This document shows, in pieces, positions 36,201-46,687 of a stretch of DNA of 64,000 nt; position 1 is the stretch's first letter, and every line of letters begins with the position of its first letter. The notes under the pieces were generated by a model, which saw only the letters and a program-made list of their open reading frames with translations, was not told the origin of the DNA and made no database searches. The position numbers and the translations under genes are program-made. Origin of the DNA: Eucalyptus grandis (lineage: Eukaryota > Streptophyta > Magnoliopsida > Myrtales > Myrtaceae); assembly GCF_016545825.1 (NCBI RefSeq), contig NC_052617.1, positions 54,441,382-54,505,381 of the forward strand. Direction: 5' to 3'.

Positions 36201-37975
36201 TCTCATCTCTTTGTCTCTTTTGAATATGACTGGCCAACCTATGCCAGATACAAAGAATCTGACTGGCGAAGTGTCTTTTTTTCACTCTCTTTTTTTTTTT
36301 TTTTTTTTTTCATGAAACAACTAGGAGGGCACTACCGAACATAGTTTCTACCGGGAAATTTCCAACGCTAACTATATTCAAGCAGAAATATATGATGAGT
36401 AAACATTTATATTGTCCAATGACTCCATAATTAGATTTAGATCCAATCATCAGCTCGATAAATAAATGAATTAGACATGGCCATTCATCAAATGGGTGAA
36501 CTTGGACAATAAGTTTAGGCCCTCCAAGTGAGGCCCAACCGATTTAATCTTTTTCAATTGCGCGACTGTAAATCAACACCCTCTTTGAAACCAGACTCTT
36601 GGCTCATAAAAACCTATGAAAATGTTTATAGGAAATAAATGATTTTTCATTCATGAGTAACCTTGTTTAAGTGTTTTAAACCTAGCCCAGCCTGGTTGGC
36701 CCCAAGTTAAGCCCGATTGGCTTGAAGAATTGCAAATTGATAGGTGGGCTCAGGCAACAAGTAGACTCGAATGTAGAGTGGGATCCATCCCTGAGCCCAC
36801 CCAATGATCATTTCTAACTCACAGTCGAATACTCTCAGGTGAGAAGTGAAAGGCAGCATGCCCTCTACTGAAGAAAGTAGAGGATCATGCTGTTCTCTTT
36901 TTATATACTTCAAATCCTTGCTGATTCGATCATTTTTCCTATAACATGACTAGCATGATGCAAATTAGTGACCGTAAGCTCCACGCCATGTGATCATCAA
37001 GTGTCCACGGTAGATTTCTAGTGGAAAATTGACCACAAAAGAGAGGGTGTAGCATCAATTCCAAGTAGATATAAAGTTGAATAGATTGCAAGGTTGCAAC
37101 TGCAGTTCCGTTTCCTACATTAAAGTGTCATTAGCAATCAGTAATACTATAAAGGAGATCGTAAATAAAACTCTCCACAGTGGAATGGGGAGAAACTCGA
37201 AATTAAGAACCGAAAATCGTCTCTAAAATAGAAATAAGGGCTTTGTTAAAGCGCTTGTACACATACTGATCAACTTATGATTATTGTATTCTCCAAACAC
37301 CAATCGTGCATGATTCGAGAAGGGTGTAGGCACATCAAGAAGGGTACATTCTTTTTTAATAGTTATTTTAACCTTACTTTATAAGGAAATAGGGCGCCAA
37401 TCATTGGCCTTGCTCTTTTTGGGAGATGATTTTGTTTTCAGATGACGGCGGGCAAGGCCACTCTTTCACGGACTCGCCAAAAAGAACCAAAGCATGCAAA
37501 TTGCGGCTGCCATCGCCATCAGAAAGAGTCGCAGGCTCAACAATCTCTCCAGCTACAGTCCCCTCTGTGGAGACGACGGCGGCGGCCTGGGACATGCGAT
37601 TATCATTCTCGAAAGTCGAAAGTCCCATTGCAAAACCCATATCGTGTCGTGTCAACGGGACTGAGATGGCGTCGGCTGGGGAGGTCTGAACTGATGAAGC
37701 CATCTTAGACTTTCTGATGGATCCATCTCCAGGACGGCGAGGTGGAATTCGCGCGTCGGCTTCATCTCGTGTTCATAGCGGCGCATCTCTAGTCGTCGGA
37801 GGACTCCAGCGAAGATTGGAAATGATTTTGATTTGGTCAGATCGGCGACGTTTGTCTCGGATCCAGTTCTCACATGGTCTTTAGTTTTATGTCTGCCGAA
37901 TTCACCTGACCAATTTCTATTCTCATTTCTAAGGAGTATATACTATCACCAGCACGGGCTAAATCGAGTTTGCAC
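33220..37975. repeat. Tandem segmental unit 2 (about 4.75 kb)
   Basis: The second unit starts with the PBS-like GGGTATTAGA at 33220. Blocks match unit 1 at 34100-34760, 34830-35400, 35440-35760, 35795-36670 and 37250-37960, and match unit 3 additionally at 36700-37250. The LINE-derived tail is missing: sequence runs directly from the TATCACCAGCAC block to the GGGCTAAATCGAGTTTGCAC junction. An insertion of about 570 bp lies at 33533-34110. Confidence 0.8.
33533..34110. mobile_element. hAT-like non-autonomous element (probable)
   Basis: This sequence interrupts the block that is continuous in unit 1 near 28675. Its left end AGGGATGGGCATAATGG and the complement of its right end, AGGGGTGAATAGTTCC, are similar inverted termini of the AGGGGTG type. 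A target duplication could not be resolved cleanly. A related left half is present in unit 3 (from about 39505 to 39820). The interior has repeated TTCTAAAAATTGG and GGAATCTA-like motifs. Confidence 0.5.
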
Positions 37976-38024
37976 TGGTATTAGAGTCACGGTGTTTACT
38001 AATTTATTTCTTGTGTGCGTCCAC

Positions 38025-39255
38025 TAGGGGTGAGCATGGTCCGGGTTGGTCCGGGCCTCCCCCTAACCCTAGGACCAACCCGTAGTCGGTCCTCAATTTT
38101 TAGGACCGAGGACCGACCCTACTGAGTCTGGGACCAAGGATCGGACCGACCCAATGGGTTTGGTTCGGTTCCAGGGTCAACCCGGGACCGATCGATAATT
38201 TATTTCGTCTTGTTTTTTATACTCCCTAAAAAAAGTAAACCTACAAATTCAAATTACACATCTATCGACAATGCGGCATTGTGCAACTAAACTATAAATA
38301 CCAATACAAGATCTCAAATGAAGCACAAAGTAGATATCACTAGTCAAGTTGTGTTTGGAAAGCAAGGGCAAGCTGAGCATTAGGGTTTCTAATTAGCGCT
38401 TCTTCTTTTTTCCTTTTGATTTACTCAGCGATAAGTGAGGCGACCGGCGCGAGTGGCGAGCGCAAGCGTCAAGTGTCGAGTGAGGTGAGCGTCAACTGGC
38501 AAGCGGCAAGCGTTTAGTGAGGCTAGCAGCAAGCGACGAGCGTTGAGCGAGACTAGCGGCGAGTGGTGAGTGGCGAGCATTTAGCGAGGCCAGCGACGAC
38601 AGCAAAGGGCGAGTGGTGAGTGGCGAGCAGCGCGCACGGTCAAAGGTGAGCAGTGCGGGCAACTAGAGGTGAGCGGGATGTTGCTACTTTTGATTTTGGC
38701 AAATTGAAGAACAAAGAAGACAAAATGGAAGAGAACGTACTTTAGGGAAGAAAGCCGTGAGGAGATTTACGGCATAAACTTCGCGCCATTTGGACGTCGC
38801 GAGTCCATGACTATGAGGAGTCCTTGGTCCTCACGGTGAAGAATGTACTGGAGTCTAGACCGAGGAGGAGGAGGCCGTGAAGACCTTTACGGCGTAAACT
38901 TCACGCCTTTTGGGATTGGATGCCGTCTCGTCCATGACTCATGAGCATGAGGAGTCAACAACTTTAACATCATTTTACTTAGGTTTGAATATATAAAAGA
39001 ATTATATAAATATAATATAACATAAATTTTACTTAGGTTTGAATATATAAAAGAATTATAAATAATATAATATAATATATAGGGTTGGTCCAGAGTTGGA
39101 CCGACCCAAAACTCGTGACCGAGGACCAACCCGCACAAAGGTTGGTTCCGAATTTCGCACCAAGGACCACCCGGTCCCCTTGGGAACCGGACCAGACCGG
39201 CAGGTTGGGTTGGTCCAGTCGGTCCAGGTCAACCCTAAACCGTTGCTCACCCCTA
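38025..39255. mobile_element. Non-autonomous hAT-type element, 1231 bp, with 8-bp target duplication
   Basis: The left end TAGGGGTGAGCA and right end TGCTCACCCCTA are perfect 12-bp inverted repeats. GCGTCCAC flanks both sides (38017-38024 and 39256-39263). Eight-bp duplications with a YAGGGGTG terminus are diagnostic of hAT transposons. Subterminal regions are rich in GGACCGA/TCGGTCC motifs. The interior contains a minisatellite (38450-38670), a duplication of about 120 bp (38750-38960) and a duplication of about 55 bp (38977-39075). No transposase frame exists. The equivalent position in units 1 and 2 is an uninterrupted empty site. Confidence 0.9.
38450..38670. repeat. Degenerate minisatellite of GCGAG/GTGAG motifs inside the hAT element
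   Basis: Short irregular units of the form GGCGAGTGGTGAGTGGCGAG and GGCAAGCGTTTAGTGAGGC recur along the plus strand. They are G-rich on one strand and have no coding potential. Confidence 0.7.
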
Positions 39256-41746
39256 GCGTCCACCCTATTTCTCAAATTTCATGTATCATTTCTAATCCGA
39301 TTTACATGCGAAAGAGAATATTAAATAATCTCATATCACTTACCGTGTGGTTTTTTAACATTTTTTATACATGCGGTCTCTTTTCATCTATTAATTTAAA
39401 TTTTTAGGTTGGATTTTCTAAGAGAGGGGTGGAAGTTGGTATTTGGAATTTAGTGGGAATTTGATTTGGCAAGATGAGACTAAGCGAAATAGACATGCTT
39501 AAATTAGTGGTGAGCATGATTTTATAATAGAATCAAGAACTTGAAAATTGGACCAATGGAAATTGGTCTTGATCCAATTTTAGGCAAATTCTAAAAACTG
39601 GAAAAATTATTCTGACAGATAAGTTCTAGATTCCAGGTGGAACCGAGAACTTGAAACTTGAAACCTAAAATAAGTCGTCGTGTTTTTTCATGACATTCAA
39701 TGATGAGTATATAATAGGAAACCACTAGTCCGAGACTTTTACTTTATTAATATTTCATAGTCTCCGTGTATCTAAATATGAGTTGTGATAAGTGAATTGT
39801 AGTAAATTGTGGTCACTAGAAGCAATTATTTACCGACTTAGGAAAAGTACCAAAAAAGTTCTAAACATATTGTATTGGTCATAAATTTAATTACATTGGT
39901 ACCAATTAAGTCCATTTAGCTAATTTATGTCGGAAATTACTGAATAGACACCAATCATCTTATGTAACATAACCAGCATTGATGTTGGCATTTTATATAA
40001 TATTTAATTATTTTTTAAAGTTTTTTATTAATTTTTCATTTTCTTTCTTTTCATTTTTTTTTTCTATTTTCCTCTCGCTAGCTGTCAGCGAGGGCAAGGG
40101 TCAGGATGCCCTCACCAACAACAGGTAAGACCGGGTTGATGGTTGGGTAAGGTTGCCCCTTGCCAAATTTGGCAAGCGTCGGTGAGCATCGGGAAGCCCT
40201 CACTAGCCTCTAACAAAGGCCAACCTCGCCTGAACGAGGCCTTTTGCCAACACCAAAGGCCTCTGGAGATTAGATTGATTGACCATTAAATATTGAAAAA
40301 TCAAAGCCTAGGATAATCACGAGGAGCAGGTAGAAGATTTAACGAAAGGAAGTTTAGATTGTCTTGAAGATTCTTTCTTCCTCTTCACAAGCAATTTGGG
40401 ACCAAAAGGGAGCGTGCCTCTAATCGGATTGACTTCTTTTGTTTCTCATCCAATCTATTTCCAGTCAAGGGAAAAAAGAGTAACATATGAATAAGAAGTT
40501 GAACTCCAAGCATTGGGTCAAAATTTGGACTTACCTTCTCTAGTTTTCTAATTCGAATTTTATACTATTTCTCAACATTTCTCCTTATCTCTTTGTCTCT
40601 TTTGAATCTGACTTGTCAAGCCAATGCCAAATACAAAGAATCTAGATTGGAAAAGTGGTTTTTTTTTTTTTTTTTTCATTTCATGATGCAACTACTAGGG
40701 CACTACTGAACATAGTTTCAATTATAGAGAAATGTCCAACTCTAGCTATACTTGAGCAAAAATATATGGTGAGTACACATTTATATCACCCAATGGCTCC
40801 ATTTTTAGATTTAGATCTAATCATTAGCTCGGTGAGTGAATGAATCAAATATAGCCATTCGTCAAATGGGTGAACTTGGACATTAGGTTCAAGCTCTCCG
40901 AGCTAGGCCCGGCCGATTTAATTTTTTACAATTTGGCAAAAATAAATCAATTCCCTCTTTGGAACCGGACTTGTGGCTCGTTAAGCCTTACCGAAACATT
41001 TATAAAAAATAAATATTTTTTCATTCATGAGGGTAGGCTTGTTTAAGTTCTTTAAGCCTAGCCCAGCCCAACTCAATTCGCCCAAATTCAAAGCCCAATC
41101 GGCCTGAAGAATTACCCATCGATAGGTGGGTTGGGCAACAAGTAGAATCTAGAGTGGGATCCGTCCTTGAGCCCATCCAACGATTACTTCTGACACGGAA
41201 TCCTCCCAGGTGAGAAGTGGAAGGCAACACGCCCTCTACTAAAGAAAGTATTGGGTCATGCTGCTTTCTTTTTATCTACTTCAAATCTTTGCTGATTCGA
41301 TCATTTTCCCCATTACATGATCAGCATGATGCAAATTAGTGACCGTAAGCTCCGCCCCATGTGATCATCAAATGTCCGCGTTAGATTTCTAGTGGAAAAT
41401 TGACTGCAAAAGAGCGAGTGTAGCATCAATTTCAAGTAAATATAAAGCTGAACAGATTGCAATGTAGCAACTAGAGTTTCATTTCCTGCATTGAAGTGTC
41501 ATTAGCATTTAGTAAATACTGTGGAGGAGATCCCAAATGAAACTTCCCGCAGTGCAATGGGGGAGAAGCTCAAAACTGAATACCGAGAGCCAGCTCTAAC
41601 ATAGAAATAAGGGTCTCATTTACGAATATGATCCAATGCTTGTAAGCATACTGATTAACTAATAATTATTGTGTTCTTGAAATATCAATGGCGCACAATT
41701 TGAGAAGAGAGTTGGCAAGTTGAGAAGGGTGCGTTTTTCTATCTGA

Positions 41747-42545
41747 TGCGTTTGGGAAGGCTTTTGGAGAAAGTTTTTAGAAAAATGCAAAGACTCTTGA
41801 GTTAAAGATATTTTTCAAAATACAAAGTGTGTTTGGTAAATTGTACTTTGAAAGCCCATTTGAAGTATCTTTGAGCAAAATGGTGTTTGGGGAATTAATA
41901 TTTGCAAAGGGCTTCGTGATAAAAAAAAAATTATCAAAAGAAAAATAAAAAAATTTGACCGGTAAGGCAGGTGGTCGCCGGCGAGGAAGGTGGCCGCTAG
42001 CGGCCTCAGGCAGCCCCCGAAGAGGACCGATGAGGGTCGCCCAGGGTCGGGCGACCTCCAGCGAGGGTCGCCTGACCCTAGGCGACCCCCGGTGGCCCGA
42101 CCCGATTTGGGTCCGCCGGAGGTCGGGCGACCGGCGCGACCTAGATCCGGGTCGTGCCTCGAGATCGCGCGACCTAGAGAGCGAACTGCAGCTGGTCGCG
42201 GCGACGCGATTTGCGTGCTGTCGCCGGGACTCACAGGCGGTCGCCGCGACTCGCTAGTGATGGTCGCCACGACCTCGCCGACCTCAGCCGTGACCTCGCC
42301 GGCTTCTCGAGCTTGTCTCTGATCAGCGGCGTGGTTGGAGAAGGAAGACGATGAACAGTACCTTGGGCATTCCAAGAATGCTTAAAGCCCAAGGCAGCCT
42401 AGGACCTGCCTTGGGCTTTCAGCCTTGCAAATGCTAGCTTCCTCCATAAGCCCCTTCGAAAGTAGTTCCCAATCACCCCTATTTTGGTCTAAAGATCTTT
42501 AGCCCTCAAAGCCTTTTCCAAAGCAGTTTCCAAACGCACCCTAAG
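41747..42545. mobile_element. TIR element with GC-rich core and strong hairpin, inserted in unit 3
   Basis: Absent from the corresponding places in units 1 and 2. The left end TGCGTTTGGGAAGGCTTTTG and the complement of the right end (TGCGTTTGGAAACTGCTTTG) pair imperfectly for some tens of bases. The core (41960-42330) is very GC-rich and made of GGTCGC/GCGACC-type motifs. Near the right arm is a 14-bp perfect hairpin (42384-42419). Overlapping open stretches on both strands reflect base composition only. The superfamily is unclear, since no clean target duplication was found. Confidence 0.6.
42384..42419. other. Perfect 14-bp inverted repeat (hairpin)
   Basis: AAAGCCCAAGGCAG (42384-42397) pairs with CTGCCTTGGGCTTT (42406-42419) across an 8-base loop CCTAGGAC. 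A second, nested partner CCTTGGGC lies at 42361-42368 and can compete for the same left arm. Confidence 0.9.
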
Positions 42546-43469
42546 GAGGAGATCAGGCCATTGAGACCAATCATTGTTCTTCCTCTTTTTGGTTGACGAT
42601 TCCTTGTTCAGATGACGGCGGTCACGACCACTTTTTCAGGGAGTCGCCAAAAAGAACGGAAGTACGTAAGTTGCGGCTGCGATCGCCATCAGTGCAGTGA
42701 GATTCGCAGGGTCAACAATCTCTCCAGCTACAGTCCCTTCTTCTGTGGAGACGATAACGACGACCTGGCACACGTCGTCATCATTTCCGAAAAGTCCCAT
42801 TGCGGCCGCGATCGCCATCAGTCCGCTTCTCGTTTCGTGTTCATATCAAGCGTCTCTGATTCTCACAAGACTCCGATGAAGATCGTAAACGATGTTGATT
42901 TGGTCAGATCGGCGACGTTTGTCTCGGTCTAAGATTCCACATGGTCTCCAGTTTTATGTTGCCGAATTCGCCTGACCAATTCCAATTCTCATCTCTAAGG
43001 AGAATATACTATGGCCAGCAGGATATCCTCGTACCACGTGTCGGAATCTGGCCAAAAAAAAAGCATGTAAAACAATAATGAGAATGTATTTTGATGATTT
43101 CGTGAACACTTTTTTGGGTTAAAGAGATCTAGTTCCTATGTTATCTATGCTAATACGTTTCTTTGAAGTATAGGTAAGGCTGTCCCCATGATCTGGTTGG
43201 CTTGATGAACTAAGCCAAGTTGAAATTAAAGAATAGAGAGAGATTTGGTAGGGTTGTTGCCTTTCAATGGAGATTGACAAGGGTCACGGTTCTTATGAAT
43301 GCTAGTGAGGGTTGCAACCCTCACTGGGCTTCGTGGTGAGGGCACGACTCCTGCCTCAAATTTGAAGCAAAGCTTGCAATTCTCGCCATTTTTTTTCATA
43401 ATAGATGGCAACTATTACATTTTTTTTGACTCCGTCTGTTTTGTATAAAATGAGTGGTTTGAAGAAAAA

Positions 43470-45240
43470 TAATCACACTATCATTTGAAATAATTTAATG
43501 AAAGAAAACGGTGTTTTGGTCTCCATAGCTAATCTAATCGACACGAGTTCGTTGATGCTGGTACATCTCTTCTTGTGACCACGACTCATCTTAGCTTTGG
43601 AAATAAACCTCCTGCACGTCAGCCTCTGGAGCGTCACCATCCTGCAAGTTCTTGGAAACAGATTTCTCCATGCAAATATTAGCTAGGCCTCTCTATCCAA
43701 CCTTTTCTTTATGATCCCATCCTCCCTATCGTTACACCAGGTGAATCTATAACCCTTATCGACCAGGTCCGCCTTGAGCAGCAGTGTGTCGAAAACCAAG
43801 CATTAAAACAGCCAATGCATCTGGCGGATTTCATATCGCCTCTCCTCTTCTTTTGCTTCTCATGGAAATCAGGGCTGCCATAGATCCGGGATCCTCTAAC
43901 CTCCCTTCCCCGTTCTCCAAAGCCACTTCAATTTGGAAAGAAACAGTGGCACTCTCCCTTTTTTTTTTCCATCCAGCTGGTCCTCCTCTCCAGGAAACTC
44001 AATTTAATACCAGTTCCTCTGACCTCCTCCTCCTTATGACTCCCAGGTTTACTAGGATCGGCACAAATGGATGGAATGGATTTGAAAACGTCAGATGAAG
44101 GGTCATTGGCAAAGTGATTAGTAACATGAGATTCAGTGAAAGAACCACTGGCATTGGGGTCGGGTGAGAATGTGCGTGAAAAGAAAGAGGAACTGGGAAT
44201 ATGTGTAAAGAAATGCATTGTATGGTTGGTTGTAAGGCTTTGTGTGTACTGAATGTTCAGGGACCGCATTTTTGGCATGGGTTTCGTTAAAATGTGCACG
44301 ACCTAAACTGAGTTTGAACAGGGCATTGATGTGTGTGGTCTATTGTATCCAGGGCTGTTTGGGGTTTGTAAGATGGAAGGATGAGAAGGGTTGGTATCAG
44401 GCTGATATGTGTCGAAAGTATCATGCAAAAGGACCGTTTTTGGATACTGGACTGTAAGATTGGAGGGTGAGTCAGGTTGGACTTAGGGTATGAAGGACTC
44501 TCTGTGTTTCTTCCATCTCTTCCAGCAATACTGGCATCTTCCCCTCCCGTTCCTAGAATCTCCTTTCGCCTTTTGGAATTAGCTATCAATCTGCCAACTC
44601 TATTAGCTCGCAAACCAGGACTGCGGTGCTGTCCGACATCAAGCAGCTGACTAGCAATCTAAGCATGCCCCAATGTTCCACACTTCTAACAAAAGTCAGA
44701 TACTCAGTTCCTATTTAAATTGATCCGATATTAAACACCTTCAAGTAGACATGATCCTCAAGCCAGGTTCGGAGGAAAACAAACACCAATCTCCACCTTA
44801 ATTCGCAAAAAACCTCTTCCTATCCCCAAGTCCTCCACATAAATCAACATCCGCAATTCTCACCAAAAAAACCATTTCTTCTAGCATTTCCTGACTTCAT
44901 ATGATTTGGAGCTAAACCATATATTTGTATACGGAATGCAACTCAATTAAAACATAGATCCTCCAATCTTCTCTTCTCATCCCAAACCTTCAGCACAAGG
45001 CAGTATTCCATAACAGACCATGAACTAACGTTAGAAAATTTGTCTGCATACCTTCACGAGACACAAAAATAAGCAGGAATCCGTCATCTCCAACGTTGGC
45101 AATGGAGAAATTACCCATATCGGCCCAAGCCAAGTCTTCATGATGCTATTGTGCACTGCTGTTTTATCCAGTAGACACGATCTACTATCTCTTCAACATC
45201 TAACCAACGGGGATCGTCGGATTCACCCTCTCATGCTTTA
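43470..45240 (-). pseudogene. Degenerate LINE: ORF1 (DUF4283/zinc knuckle) and ORF2 endonuclease fragment
   Basis: On the minus strand, 45240-44640 shows broken DUF4283-like text (LVLKVWDE, RIQIYGLAPNHMKSGNA) followed by a CCHC-type knuckle remnant (VSDFC.KCGTLGHA). This is the usual order in ORF1 of plant L1-type LINEs. Farther along, 44100-43470 carries the ORF2 N-terminal remnant, ending in WSQEEMYQHQRTRV...GDQNTVFFH. The part below 44320 belongs to tandem unit 3, and the ORF1 part lies outside the array. Stops and frameshifts are frequent, and no reverse transcriptase is present. Confidence 0.7.
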
Positions 45241-46300
45241 AAACTGACTCATCTACCTCTTCTACTTGGAAAGACTTAGATGTAGGGACGAAACCCCTGC
45301 AAATCAAGATGGGAAACAAAGTGAGGATGATGAACAGAGTAAGAGAGCAAAAGAGAAAACGGGGAAATGCCAATTATAGATCAAATGTCGCAAATGAGGT
45401 AGATCCACTGAAAGGGAAATGTAAAGGTGAGGAAACAAAGGTAGGAAAATGTAACAGGGGGTGAACGGAGAAGATTAGAGATGCCAAAGAATGAATGTAA
45501 TCAAAGATCGGATGTAGAAAGAAATGCGGGTGATTGAAGTGACAGGATTGAAGATTGGACAGATCCAATCTAAACTGAGCGCCAAGCATACTATGCCTCG
45601 AATTGAATTTCATTCCTGCACATTTCCTTCACTATTCTTTAAGGCTTTGAAACCTTAGAACATATTCATAATTCCAGCCCAAAATATCCCGATGCAGGTG
45701 TACTTTGATAGATTATCAGATTCAATCATACTCTGACAATTGGCCTGCGAACTGGTCTGACTTCAGGTCATGATCTATCTGTAGAATTACATTACGCATG
45801 AATCACGAGGAATCATGAGTTGTAACTTCCAAAGCCCATGCCCAAATAAGAAGACCATGAAGTGAATCGAATGTGTGTGCATTGATAACTCATCTGATGA
45901 TTTAGGCTCGACAATCAGTGCTTCAATCGGTCAAAAGCTGATCTTGGATGATTAGTAGGCTGATTTCAAATATGATGGATGGGGCTGAACCTGTAAGAAC
46001 TAACAGAGACTTTCCATGGTTTTTCAGTGTTTGGTTTTCTTAATTATCGTTACTTCTCTTGTAAATCCTTATAAAATTTTGCATGTTTGAGGCTTGTTTT
46101 GTTGCTCTTCAATATGCTAAAGAATCATTTAAAGATACACGAGTTCTAGTCTAATTATTTGAGATACAGCGCACAAAATTGGTGAGTGCCGTCTGCCTCT
46201 CTGAACACTCCTGGGACTAAACTATAAATGAGCGTGTATTCACATCAAAATATATGACCGCAACTTGTAAAGCTTTAAAACAGAAGAGAGTGTAATTTCT
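45240..46300. other. Intergenic region between LINE remnant and next gene
   Basis: No gene or recognisable repeat was seen. The part close to 46300 may contain the polyadenylation region of the minus-strand gene that ends at 46688. Confidence 0.4.
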
Positions 46301-46687
46301 TATCTTAAAAGGAAATCAAGGTGACATAGGTTTTTTTGAAGGCGACCCCCCCAAAATCGAATGCCGATAAAGTTAAACTAGATGATGGTATTGCGGCAAA
46401 CGAATAGGTACGCATCAGGAAACCATTAAAGAATGCAAATAGTGTCTGTGTTTCACTTTCAAACCAGCAACAGAGGAAGACAATCCCCATCTAGGAGTGC
46501 AGAAGTGACAAAGGACTGCAGTTTCTGATCCTTGACAGTGACAGAGCGATCAAAGAACACCAAGACTGAGTGAAGAAAAAAGAAGAAAACAGAGAACAAG
46601 AACTTTACTTCTGAGGTAAGATGTGCATCCATGGACTCGGTGAAGAAAGCCTTCTTTTTTTGGGACCAGTCCAATAAAATTGGGGTC

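Larger units (their letters stand above)
37976..44320. repeat. Tandem segmental unit 3 (about 6.3 kb, with insertions)
   Basis: The third unit starts with TGGTATTAGAGTC (37976). It carries the hAT element at 38025-39255 and a GC-rich TIR element at about 41747-42545. Shared blocks are 39264-39480, 39835-40255, 40265-40560, 40600-41640, 41640-41740, 42570-43020 and the LINE-derived tail 43050-44320. It lacks the blocks found at 28600-29330 and 29820-30120 of unit 1. The unit end is set by loss of similarity after the GAGTTTGAACAGGGCATT junction. Confidence 0.75.

Noticed and set aside
37401..37873. Open frames on both strands in the GC-rich block, also open at 31260-31718 and partly at 42612-42932
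   Set aside because: Several overlapping frames are open at once in each copy, substitutions between copies change amino acids freely, and one copy has an in-frame stop. Shared openness reflects duplication and base composition, not selection.
41815..42375. Open frame of 186 codons and two plus-strand frames in the GC-rich insert
   Set aside because: Frames arise from repeated GGTCGC-like motifs, show no domain and overlap on both strands.
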